From NCBI GenBank assembly GCA_021812745.1, contig JAKAMS010000019.1:1-15514 (forward strand): a stretch of 15,514 bases of DNA, in the 5' to 3' direction. Each line of letters begins with the position of its first letter. The first letter of the stretch is position 1. Under the pieces are notes generated by a model. The model did no database searches and had not been told where the DNA came from. It saw only the letters and a list, made by a program, of their open reading frames with translations. The position numbers and the translations under genes were made by a program. Source of the DNA: Bacteroidota bacterium. GTDB taxonomy: Bacteria; Bacteroidota; Ignavibacteria; Ignavibacteriales; Melioribacteraceae. This document shows, one piece after another, positions 7,197-14,692 of the stretch.

Positions 7197-8060
7197 TTAA
7201 AATATCCAGCGGTAACCGAATGCTACTGTAATTCCGACGTGAAGAATCATAATCAGAAGCATTACAATTGCAAACGGGAGATGGATTATATGCCAAAAAC
7301 GGAACATCTCTTGCACAGAGTTAAGCAAACTAATTTTACGTGAAAGAATTAATTTTGATTTACTGACTGCAACTATTTGATTAATAGATTTTTCCGATAT
7401 CTTTTCGCTTCTCAAATGGGTCTTCAATTCATTTAGGATCTTCTTATTTGCCATGTGATCTTTGATTGTGAGAGGAATAATTGAGAATAGATTTGGGGAC
7501 TTATAAACTTTTAACGATGCAAAGTATTCCAACTTTGTCAATAAAGAATTATCCATGTTGAATTCGTTTTTCAATTTTTCGCCAAAAGAATGGTTCAACA
7601 TTTTCAGTTCTTCCATAGAATATTCATTTCCTCTTATTGAACGGGGAATCTGAACATATATAAATCTTCCAATTACACCGCTAATAACAACAGCAACCAT
7701 ACTCCAAAAACTTAACGCTACAATTCCGCCAAACTTAAATGCGGTATGAAATAAAACCAGAACCGGACCCAAACTACATAAAAATATATGTAACTCAAGC
7801 CAATTTTTTATCGCCCCTACTCTTGCAAATGATTTCAGTCTCTTTCTAAGCATGTATAAAACTACGCCAACTAACATCATGAGCGAACCAATGATTCCCA
7901 AGCCATGACCAATAATTCCGCTTGGTTTTAAAATAGCGTGTGAAGGATGAAAGAATCTTTCCTCGTAGGGTGTGAGGTAATAACTATATCCGGCATATCC
8001 TAAATATACAAATGCCGCTATTCCGATAAGTAAATAAAACCAATGTTGTAGTTTAGTCAT
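7197..8060 (-). CDS. Diheme-type membrane cytochrome b, first gene of the operon
   Basis: The 287-residue product has about five hydrophobic helices: near 6-29, 48-71, 88-109, 112-137 and 256-282. Two helices carry histidine pairs exactly 14 residues apart, H91/H105 in the third and H260/H274 in the fifth. This is the spacing used to hold two b hemes, one near each face of the membrane, in b561- and bc-type proteins. H52 and H257 are further candidates. A polar, lysine-rich stretch of about 110 residues (140-250) separates helices four and five and could dock the Fe-S/FAD partner. The upstream region is AT-rich with no strong Shine-Dalgarno sequence, and an FNR-like box lies about 64 bp before the ATG. 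It probably moves electrons across the inner membrane between the flavoprotein and the periplasmic cytochromes. The precise family is not recognised; a cytochrome b561-like fold is my best match. Confidence 0.75.
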   Translation of the reverse strand: MTKLQHWFYLLIGIAAFVYLGYAGYSYYLTPYEERFFHPSHAILKPSGIIGHGLGIIGSLMMLVGVVLYMLRKRLKSFARVGAIKNWLELHIFLCSLGPVLVLFHTAFKFGGIVALSFWSMVAVVISGVIGRFIYVQIPRSIRGNEYSMEELKMLNHSFGEKLKNEFNMDNSLLTKLEYFASLKVYKSPNLFSIIPLTIKDHMANKKILNELKTHLRSEKISEKSINQIVAVSKSKLILSRKISLLNSVQEMFRFWHIIHLPFAIVMLLIMILHVGITVAFGYRWIF

Positions 8061-8117
8061 TATAGCCGTAAGAAATATTTATTAAAAAAAATTTACAAAA
8101 AAATATTTTATAATTAT

Positions 8118-8131
8118 TTGATGTGAATCAC
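8118..8131. promoter_or_regulatory. FNR/CRP-family-like operator upstream of the electron-transfer operon
   Basis: The sequence TTGATGTGAATCAC matches the FNR consensus TTGAT-N4-ATCAA at 9 of 10 fixed positions. Its centre, GTGAATCAC, is a perfect odd palindrome. It lies about 64 bp upstream of the cytochrome b ATG. A second TTGAT half-site starts at 8132 (TTGATAAATTTAAT). Control by an oxygen- or redox-responsive Crp/Fnr-family protein would suit an anaerobic electron-transfer operon. A short AT-rich match can arise by chance, and I do not see a clear core promoter to fix the distance to the transcription start. Confidence 0.4.
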
Positions 8132-8200
8132 TTGATAAATTTAATTGTGAATATTAGCTGTTCATGGAGGGTTACTTTGCTTATAACTAATTTAGACTAA

Positions 8201-8229
8201 AGAGCCGGACTAATTGATAATCCGGCTCT
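8201..8229 (-). terminator. Hairpin downstream of the metalloprotease gene
   Basis: AGAGCCGGA (8201-8209) and TCCGGCTCT (8221-8229) form a perfect 9-bp GC-rich stem with an 11-nt loop. It starts 8 nt past the TAA of the minus-strand metalloprotease gene. On the minus strand only a short TTTAG follows, while on the plus strand ATAATTTTTTAG follows, which is a better U-tract. It may act in both directions and shield the operon promoter from the protease transcript. Confidence 0.65.
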
Positions 8230-8237
8230 ATAATTTT

Positions 8238-10694
8238 TTAGTCTTTATGAGATAAAACATTATCAATCACTGCTGCCAAATCCTCAAGATGATATTTTGT
8301 AGTCTGGTCTTTAGTCCTAGCTACTGAACTTGTGATCTTCTTTTTCAATTGCACCAACTTACCGCGCGCAATTGGGACCAGATCGGTAAACTCCGGCTTT
8401 GGTGCAATGTTAGCGCGAGGTGCCCGAGCTGGAATATTTGCAGGTGCCGCTTCCGGTTTTTCTGGATTTATTTTCTTTCCAAGTTCATCAATAAAAATTC
8501 TTTGGAATTTTCTTCTATAAGGATCAACAATAATATTTTTTTGGTCCAGTTCACTGAATAATCCGTCTGTAAGATCCGTCATCATTTCATTAACCGTATA
8601 AGTTTTTTCGCCTGCATTAAGCTTGGATTCAGTATCAACCATTCTCTGAATCTTGGTGTTATCTAACAAACCTTTTATTAAAGCAGTGCTGGTGTTAATT
8701 ATCTGGTCAACATTTCCCGATGGTTCAATTAGATCAAGGACTTCTCTTTTCAAAATTTTGTGTGGAGTGGCAAATCCTTCTTCTTGAAGAAGTTTCATTG
8801 CTTCTTTCTGTCTATCGTAAGCTACAGGAGAGAAAACTACTCCAGCCGAACCAATATGTTTATCTTTTTTGACAACACCGCCAATTATCATTGCAACATG
8901 CCCCAATTCTCTTGCGCGCTGTTCAAGCACTCTGTCATATGTAAGATTCAATAAACTGTAATCATCGCCAACTTTTGCTGTTGAAGCGGGTATTATGAAA
9001 TCCATTATTCTATAAATGTTTTTGAGACCAAGTTTAGTTGCCGCAATACCGTCGCTTCCCATATCTTCCGTTTGAGATGACGGATCGTAATTCGAGAATT
9101 GACTGAACTCTAAATATGGATTTGTATCCTGCCTCTTTGCTATGGCATCTAGAAATGGTTTTTCTTCATCAGAAGTTTTTGCTTGAGGGAACGGTTTGTA
9201 TCCCCATTCCACAGCAAATTTATCATACACGCTTATTTTGGGAATCAAACTTACGTTATCACCCGGCTGAGCAACATAATTGAATCTTCCGTAATCCATA
9301 ATGGAAGCTTCGTTACCGTATTTATCAGTAAATGATTTACTTCTTAAACTATCAACCGGAAATACTGAACTTGCCCTGCCGTTATGCTGGAATCCTAAGG
9401 AGTGTCCAACTTCATGCGCAACAACATAACGAAGAATTTCTCCCATCAAATCGTCTGGCAAAGGAAGTTTCTGAGCGCGTACATCTAAAGGAGAAACTTG
9501 AGAAAAATACCATGTGGTAATAAGATTCATTACATTATGATAAATTTTAATATCGGCATCGAGAATCTCACCCGTTCTTGGATCGTGAACATGCGGACCA
9601 AAAGCATTTTCTATAGTGCTTGGCAGCCAGCTTACAGATGAAACTGTAGCGTCTTCTGTGTTCCAATTAGGGTCTTCTTCAATTGTTGGAGGATATTTTC
9701 CAACAATTGCGTTTTTATATCCGGCAAGTTCAAAAGCTTCTTTCCAGTCTTCAATACCCTGTTTAACATACGATTTCCATTTTTCGGGAACGCTTCTATC
9801 AACATAAAATGTAATTGGCTTTATAACTTCGGAAACTTCCGCATTAGGATCTTTCTTCTCAAGTCTCCATTTTGTTATATACGTTCTAATTTCAGCACGA
9901 TGAGAATCGTATCCGTAATCTTCTTGGCTAATTGAAAAATAGCCGACACGGGAATCTGCCAGTCTCGGTAACATCGGATTAGCCGGGAGATGTACCATAC
10001 TATAGTGCATCATTACAGAAACTGTTCCGAGTTCAGCGTCATCAGGAACTTCATCAACATCGAACGTTAACACAACATCTGCTTCAACGTTTTCAGGGTA
10101 AGGTGTAATCTTTTCAATAAAGGTGCGCTTGGGATCTAATCTTTTTGCTTTGAAATTTTTCTTTGGTACAAATTCAATTTTTTCTGCGGTTAAGAATTCG
10201 GTTACATCTATTACAGCCGAACTATCTTTTCCGAAAGCTGCAATATCAAAAGCCATGAGAATCGGCGGGAATGTGGATGAATTAACAGCATTGTATACTG
10301 CTTTCTGTTCATCGGCAACTATAGCATATTGTATCTGCCGTAAAAGAATTTGGTCATTTCTTTTTTCCCATTTAACAACCTGATTATTATAAGATATACC
10401 ACCATACCCAAGTTTGGATTGAGTTTTCTTTATTTGGGAAACCCATAAAAACAATCTGCCCAATTCTTTCTGAGGAATTTCATAATACCATTTATTTTCT
10501 ACATGATGAATTGTGAAAACGCCGGCGTTTGATTTAGCTTCTTTAGTAATTACTTCTTGATATGATTTGATTTTGGTTTTTTTAACTTCCGGTTTTTCTT
10601 TCTGCTCTTGACCATAAAGATTCATAGTAAGAATAGGTATGGCGAAAAAAGCTAGTAAGGACAATCTTAGAACGGATTGGCAGAATCGTTTCAT
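8238..10694 (-). CDS. Secreted zinc-dependent metalloprotease (DUF5118/DUF5117/DUF4953 type)
   Basis: The 818-residue product has a signal peptide (first 29 residues, ending LYGQ). The catalytic motif HEVGHSLGFQH is at 427-437, the HExxHxxGxxH form of metzincins, with three zinc histidines and the catalytic glutamate E428. A likely Met-turn (SIMDY, M466) follows about 30 residues later. Before the motif lie the long beta-rich regions typical of the DUF5118 and DUF5117 domains, and after it a helical C-terminal region. The tail is lysine-rich with an alanine/proline stretch (about 740-765). The length fits this family, which is common in Bacteroidota and poorly characterised. It probably acts in the periplasm or outside the cell; the substrate is unknown. 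The ATG has GGAGG 6 nt upstream. The gene is separated by 97 bp from the upstream EnvC-like gene and is likely its own unit, ended by the hairpin at 8201-8229. Confidence 0.92.
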   Translation of the reverse strand: MKRFCQSVLRLSLLAFFAIPILTMNLYGQEQKEKPEVKKTKIKSYQEVITKEAKSNAGVFTIHHVENKWYYEIPQKELGRLFLWVSQIKKTQSKLGYGGISYNNQVVKWEKRNDQILLRQIQYAIVADEQKAVYNAVNSSTFPPILMAFDIAAFGKDSSAVIDVTEFLTAEKIEFVPKKNFKAKRLDPKRTFIEKITPYPENVEADVVLTFDVDEVPDDAELGTVSVMMHYSMVHLPANPMLPRLADSRVGYFSISQEDYGYDSHRAEIRTYITKWRLEKKDPNAEVSEVIKPITFYVDRSVPEKWKSYVKQGIEDWKEAFELAGYKNAIVGKYPPTIEEDPNWNTEDATVSSVSWLPSTIENAFGPHVHDPRTGEILDADIKIYHNVMNLITTWYFSQVSPLDVRAQKLPLPDDLMGEILRYVVAHEVGHSLGFQHNGRASSVFPVDSLRSKSFTDKYGNEASIMDYGRFNYVAQPGDNVSLIPKISVYDKFAVEWGYKPFPQAKTSDEEKPFLDAIAKRQDTNPYLEFSQFSNYDPSSQTEDMGSDGIAATKLGLKNIYRIMDFIIPASTAKVGDDYSLLNLTYDRVLEQRARELGHVAMIIGGVVKKDKHIGSAGVVFSPVAYDRQKEAMKLLQEEGFATPHKILKREVLDLIEPSGNVDQIINTSTALIKGLLDNTKIQRMVDTESKLNAGEKTYTVNEMMTDLTDGLFSELDQKNIIVDPYRRKFQRIFIDELGKKINPEKPEAAPANIPARAPRANIAPKPEFTDLVPIARGKLVQLKKKITSSVARTKDQTTKYHLEDLAAVIDNVLSHKD

Positions 10695-10791
10695 TGACTT
10701 CCTCCATAATTATTAGAGCTATTATTTATTTGTTTAAGAAGATCAATTCAAAAAAGATTAATATACCGAGAGTTGATAACGTACATCTCTT

Positions 10792-12024
10792 TCATTTTCT
10801 AGCCAGCCAAACTTCCGGATTTTGGTAATTACGTTCATTCCAAATTTCAAAGTGAAGAATATTTCCTTCGAGACTTTCGTTAACCATTCCTATAGCTGTT
10901 CCGCTTTTTACTTTATCCCCTTCTTTAACTGAAATATTTGAGATATGTCCGTAAACAGTTCTGAAATCATCGCGGTGAGTAATAATTAAGATGCTGCCAT
11001 AGCCGGGTAGCCAATCAATTGCAGAGACAATCCCTTCAGCAACCGAAAGCACTTTTTCGTCACCTTTAACAGCAATATCAATTCCATAATTTAATGTAAC
11101 AGTTTTAAGACGTTCATTTTTATTTTCTCCAAAAGTGCGCACTATCTTTCCTTCACGAATTGGCCAGCCGAGTTTACCGCGCAATTCAGCAAAATTTTCA
11201 AATCCGCTGTAATCAAACATCTGAATATTTTTTTTATACGCTAAGCTTTTTTTATCAGTAGCTTTTTGCTCGTGCATCTTTGCCCTTCGCTCGCGGTCAA
11301 CTTCAATCAGTTTGGCAATCAAATTTTTGATAGTAATTTCCGCCATCCTTTTAGATGCGATCTCTTGTGTAATAATTTTTTGGTCTTTCTTCAAAACTGA
11401 AAGTAATTCTTTTTTCTCGGATTCTTTTTGGCGTAGATTTTCTTGCTCATCCATTTTTTGTTTTGCCAGACTTTCCTTTTCTCTCCTTTCGCCTTCCAAA
11501 TCATTTTTAAGTCCGCTTAGCTCTATTTTACTTGAATCGAGCTGGTCTAAGATTGTTTTGTTCTGGTTGGAAATATATCTCAGATACCTATAACGGTTAA
11601 TTGCCTGGTTAAAAGAATCGGAATCAAAAATAAAACGCCATATTGAAAGTCCCCGGTTTTTATAAAGCCAGACTATATAACGCGCATATTTTTCTTTCAG
11701 TTCATCGGTATGGCTTTCTACTTTAGTGATCTCATCCTCAATCTGCTGAATTGCTTCCTCTTTTTGTTTTTCTTCCGTAAGCAGATTATTTACCAACTTA
11801 TTCAGCAAAAGATTCTGCTGATTAATATTCTCAAGGGCTTTTAGAGATTCTCTCTCTTTCTTGCTTTTAGATTGGAGTTCTTTTTCGAGTGCGGAAATTT
11901 CTTTCTTAACTTTATTAAGCTCTTGATTTTTCAATCGGATTGTATCTTTGGTCTGCCCTTGAAGAATAGAAGCAGCGACAATTAGACTGATAAAAAAATA
12001 TTTACCACTCAATGATTTTTGCAT
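10792..12024 (-). CDS. EnvC-like murein hydrolase activator (degenerate M23/LytM protein)
   Basis: The 410-residue product has a signal peptide (to about residue 24), a long charged coiled coil (about 27-265), and a C-terminal LytM/M23 domain (about 290-408). This is the EnvC layout. The M23 active-site motifs are incomplete. HxxxD reads N312-Y-G-I-D316, and HxH reads I389-L-H391, so one zinc ligand and one catalytic histidine are missing; H360 of YGH is kept. Like E. coli EnvC, it is therefore probably not a hydrolase but an activator of cell-wall amidases in daughter-cell separation. The gene overlaps the DUF4292 lipoprotein gene by 23 bp and is last in the TPR-DUF4292-M23 unit. No clear terminator follows it in the 97 bp before the metalloprotease gene. 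Confidence 0.9.
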   Translation of the reverse strand: MQKSLSGKYFFISLIVAASILQGQTKDTIRLKNQELNKVKKEISALEKELQSKSKKERESLKALENINQQNLLLNKLVNNLLTEEKQKEEAIQQIEDEITKVESHTDELKEKYARYIVWLYKNRGLSIWRFIFDSDSFNQAINRYRYLRYISNQNKTILDQLDSSKIELSGLKNDLEGERREKESLAKQKMDEQENLRQKESEKKELLSVLKKDQKIITQEIASKRMAEITIKNLIAKLIEVDRERRAKMHEQKATDKKSLAYKKNIQMFDYSGFENFAELRGKLGWPIREGKIVRTFGENKNERLKTVTLNYGIDIAVKGDEKVLSVAEGIVSAIDWLPGYGSILIITHRDDFRTVYGHISNISVKEGDKVKSGTAIGMVNESLEGNILHFEIWNERNYQNPEVWLARK

Positions 12025-12790
12025 CGCTTGGCAGTTCTATTTTTAGATTCCCGATTTCATTATTGATCTCAATATTGCGGTATTCAATTTTAATTTTTTG
12101 ATTGTTTGCAATGTCGTTGAAATTAATTTCACTTGGAATTGGGATTTCGTCATATTTTCTGAAGTTGGAAAATTTTGTATCGAGTAAATTTTTACCTTTC
12201 AAATTATTTTGGAAAAACTGTCTGATCTCAAATTCATCGTTCTGGATTAAGTATGAGTTCGTCTTATCGTTCAATGAATCCGCATAAGTGAGTTTTAATA
12301 AATCGTCTTGAGATTCGGATGAATTTGGTTCACGCTGCAACTTATCGGTTAAATTAATGGAACCGGTTGCCAGATCAATTAAATCATCAAACAAAATATT
12401 TACTTTAAGAATTTCTTTCATCACACCGGGTTTTTGCTTTCCTTTATAAACAGTGTTGTTGATTGCATCATAGAACAAAAAATCTTTTTGTGTTAAAAGA
12501 GCGGAAGCAAGATCAATTCCAAATGGACCAAAGAAAGAGACTTTGATAGAGTCCGGTTTTTTAATCTCAACTTGGAAATTGCTTTTTGTATCAAGCTCAT
12601 TGGTTTTTATGCTTATAGTTCCGGTTCCGGAAAAGTTTTTTATTTTTCTTCTGTTGGCTTCAAGACGTTTTATTAATCTGTCCGGTGAAATGGTTCTCTC
12701 CTGCATAACTGGTTTTGAAGGCGCACATCCTTCAACATACAAAAGTGAACAAACACTCAAAACAAAAAGAGCAATACTTTTATTTCTCAC
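12002..12790 (-). CDS. DUF4292 lipoprotein (LolA/LolB-like fold expected)
   Basis: The 262-residue product has a lipoprotein signal peptide with the acylated cysteine at C22 (VEGC). After a short linker comes a beta-rich domain with the pattern NFSGTGTISIK, FFGPFGIDLA and FLFYDAINNTVYKG, which I recognise as the DUF4292 family of Bacteroidota. This family resembles the lipoprotein carriers LolA/LolB, with a half-barrel able to hold lipid, but its function is not established. Its start codon overlaps the stop of the TPR gene in an ATGA arrangement (12787-12790), and its end overlaps the EnvC-like gene. Translation of the three genes is therefore tightly coupled, pointing to a shared envelope role. 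Confidence 0.85.
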   Translation of the reverse strand: MRNKSIALFVLSVCSLLYVEGCAPSKPVMQERTISPDRLIKRLEANRRKIKNFSGTGTISIKTNELDTKSNFQVEIKKPDSIKVSFFGPFGIDLASALLTQKDFLFYDAINNTVYKGKQKPGVMKEILKVNILFDDLIDLATGSINLTDKLQREPNSSESQDDLLKLTYADSLNDKTNSYLIQNDEFEIRQFFQNNLKGKNLLDTKFSNFRKYDEIPIPSEINFNDIANNQKIKIEYRNIEINNEIGNLKIELPSDAKIIEW

Positions 12791-14580
12791 AATTCTCCTT
12801 TTTCAATTTTTTTCTTTATTTCGCTTTTAGTTGAATCAATTTCAAAAGCTTGTTTCCATAATTCTAATGCTTTTACTTTGCTTCCGAGTTTAAAATAAAC
12901 ATCACCAAGATGATCAATCAATGTTGCATTCTTCTCTTCAATCTTTGTCGCTTCTTCAATTTTGATTTTCGCCTTTTTATATTCTCCAAGCCGGAAATAG
13001 ATCCAGCCGATAGTATCAAGATATGATGAGTTCTTCGGTTCTTTCTCGATTGCCTTTTTTGCCATGGACAATGCTTGATTAAGATTAATGCCCCTATCCG
13101 CAAGCGAATAAGCATAATTATTAAGCATAAGAACGTTGGAAGAATCTATCTTAATCGCTCTTGCATAAAGTGAGTCAGAAACACCATAGTCTTTTCTTGA
13201 TTCATGAATCATAGCTATAACGCTTATGACTTGTAAATTTTCCGGTTCAATGGACAAAGCTTTGTTAAGACGTACTAACGCTTCATCATCATCTTTTAGT
13301 TGGTTCAAAGTATATCCGAGAGCCGAAAGAGCCGTTACATCATCCGGATTAATGTTAAGCGCTTTCTGCAGAGCTTCTTTTGCTTTCTGATGATCGTTAT
13401 CTGCAGAAAGTGAAAGACCATAAATTAAATTGATTGGAAAATCGTTTGGAAATTTTTCCGAAGCTTTACTCATATACTGTATAGCTTCTTTATATTTTTT
13501 TGTATCGAATAGAAGTCCTCCAAGGCGTACCCAAACTTGCGAATTCCACTCTGCAAGATTAACCGCTTTCTTAAGATACTCAACAGCAGAAGAATCATTC
13601 CGTTCCCTAATTTCGATCTCGCCTAGATATGCGCTAACTTGCCAATCAGATGTGTCGCGGTTAATTGTTTGAAAAATTTCTTTAGCATAATCATAGTTAA
13701 CCGAATCCTTTTCTGCTTGAAGATAAAATGACGTGCCAATTTTAAGCTTAGCATCAAAATTTACTTCGGGACTCTTCACTAATTTCATAAATTCAGCTGC
13801 TGCATCTTTCCAAAGACCTTTTTGAATAAATATATTTCCCTTCATCTCAATCAAATTAAGATCATCCGGAAAACTGGTCTGTGCTTCTTCAATAAGAGCT
13901 TCTGCTTTACCATAATTTTTCATCTTGATATAAGACTCGATCAAGAGTTTTTTCAAATGAAGCTCTGATGGATTCATTTTAATCAGTTCTTCAACCGTTT
14001 TAATAGTCTCGTCAATATTTCCCATTCTTTCATTTATATCGGCAATTCTAATTAGAGCATTCCAATCAGGACCAATTAAATCAATTATTTTTTTGTAATA
14101 AGAAAGCGCAACACTCGGCTGCCTTGGTTCGCTTATCTGTGCAAGATTATAATATGCAGTAACATTTGCCGTATCGAGTCTAATTATTTTTTGATAAACA
14201 GCAGCAGCTGAATCCTCCAGATGAGAAGCCGAATAAATCGAAGCGTGAAGCGTCAAATATTCTACGTTGCTGGAATCTTTCTTGACAGCATTTCTTGAAT
14301 ATTGAAGAGCCGAAGATAATTTATTCAAACGGAAATAATTTTTTGCAATAGCGTAATAAATTCCCGGCTGAGGATCATATTTTAATGCTTCTATATATTG
14401 TGTAACGGCTTCGTTAAACTGTCCTTTCATTTCGAAAATTGAACCGTCAATAAAGATAGACTGAGCTTCTTTCTCATTGACTTGAGGCGTTGATTCTTTA
14501 GAAGAAATTTCTTTTATCACTTCAGAAGAACATGAAGAGAGCAAAAGCGCAACCGCTATTATTACAAATTTTATATTCAT
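12787..14580 (-). CDS. TPR-repeat lipoprotein
   Basis: I place the start at ATG 14580, giving 597 residues. This start begins a lipoprotein signal peptide (MNIKFVIIAVALLLSSC, acylation at C17). An ATG exists further upstream at 14658, but it would put 26 non-signal residues in front and would lie upstream of the promoter at 14600-14631. The rest is a chain of about 14-15 tetratricopeptide repeats, recognised by recurring A/G-Y and A-x3-Y-x-K-A-I-x3-P spacing and helix pairs such as YKEAIQYMSKASEKFPND. TPR solenoids bind proteins, so this is probably an outer-membrane-anchored scaffold on the periplasmic side. It heads a unit with DUF4292 and EnvC-like proteins, consistent with cell-wall or division work. 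The partner is unknown. Confidence 0.88.
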   Translation of the reverse strand: MNIKFVIIAVALLLSSCSSEVIKEISSKESTPQVNEKEAQSIFIDGSIFEMKGQFNEAVTQYIEALKYDPQPGIYYAIAKNYFRLNKLSSALQYSRNAVKKDSSNVEYLTLHASIYSASHLEDSAAAVYQKIIRLDTANVTAYYNLAQISEPRQPSVALSYYKKIIDLIGPDWNALIRIADINERMGNIDETIKTVEELIKMNPSELHLKKLLIESYIKMKNYGKAEALIEEAQTSFPDDLNLIEMKGNIFIQKGLWKDAAAEFMKLVKSPEVNFDAKLKIGTSFYLQAEKDSVNYDYAKEIFQTINRDTSDWQVSAYLGEIEIRERNDSSAVEYLKKAVNLAEWNSQVWVRLGGLLFDTKKYKEAIQYMSKASEKFPNDFPINLIYGLSLSADNDHQKAKEALQKALNINPDDVTALSALGYTLNQLKDDDEALVRLNKALSIEPENLQVISVIAMIHESRKDYGVSDSLYARAIKIDSSNVLMLNNYAYSLADRGINLNQALSMAKKAIEKEPKNSSYLDTIGWIYFRLGEYKKAKIKIEEATKIEEKNATLIDHLGDVYFKLGSKVKALELWKQAFEIDSTKSEIKKKIEKGEL

Positions 14581-14599
14581 AACATCCGTTAATTTGACA

Positions 14600-14631
14600 C
14601 AAAAAATAGTTTTTAGTGCTTTGATTAACAA
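14600..14631 (-). promoter_or_regulatory. Candidate promoter of the TPR-DUF4292-EnvC unit
   Basis: On the minus strand TTG (14631-14629) is followed by a 20-nt spacer and TATTTTTTG (14608-14600). This is the Bacteroidota pattern TTG-N19-21-TAnnTTTG with one extra T in the second box. Transcription would begin about 14 nt before ATG 14580, which supports that start. The T-rich context makes a chance match possible. Confidence 0.4.
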
Positions 14632-14640
14632 GGGCAAAGA

Positions 14641-14671
14641 TTGATGCGTCTTCATCATTTAATTATCTTTG
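14641..14671 (+). promoter_or_regulatory. Candidate promoter of the ATP-grasp-like gene
   Basis: TTG (14641-14643), a 20-nt spacer, and TATCTTTG (14664-14671) match the Bacteroidota consensus TTG-N19-21-TAnnTTTG exactly. The ATG at 14693 follows 21 nt after the second box. It lies 10 bp from the opposite promoter, so the two probably share regulatory space. Confidence 0.5.
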
Positions 14672-14692
14672 TAAAAAATTTCAGCGGCGGTG

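Noticed and set aside
10695..10791. A promoter or terminator in the 97 bp before the metalloprotease gene
   Set aside because: Apart from the GGAGG ribosome site, I found no box pair with acceptable spacing and only a 4-bp AGAG/CTCT stem.
14581..14658. ATG at 14658 as the start of the TPR protein
   Set aside because: It puts 26 residues before an obvious lipoprotein signal peptide and lies upstream of the likely promoter.
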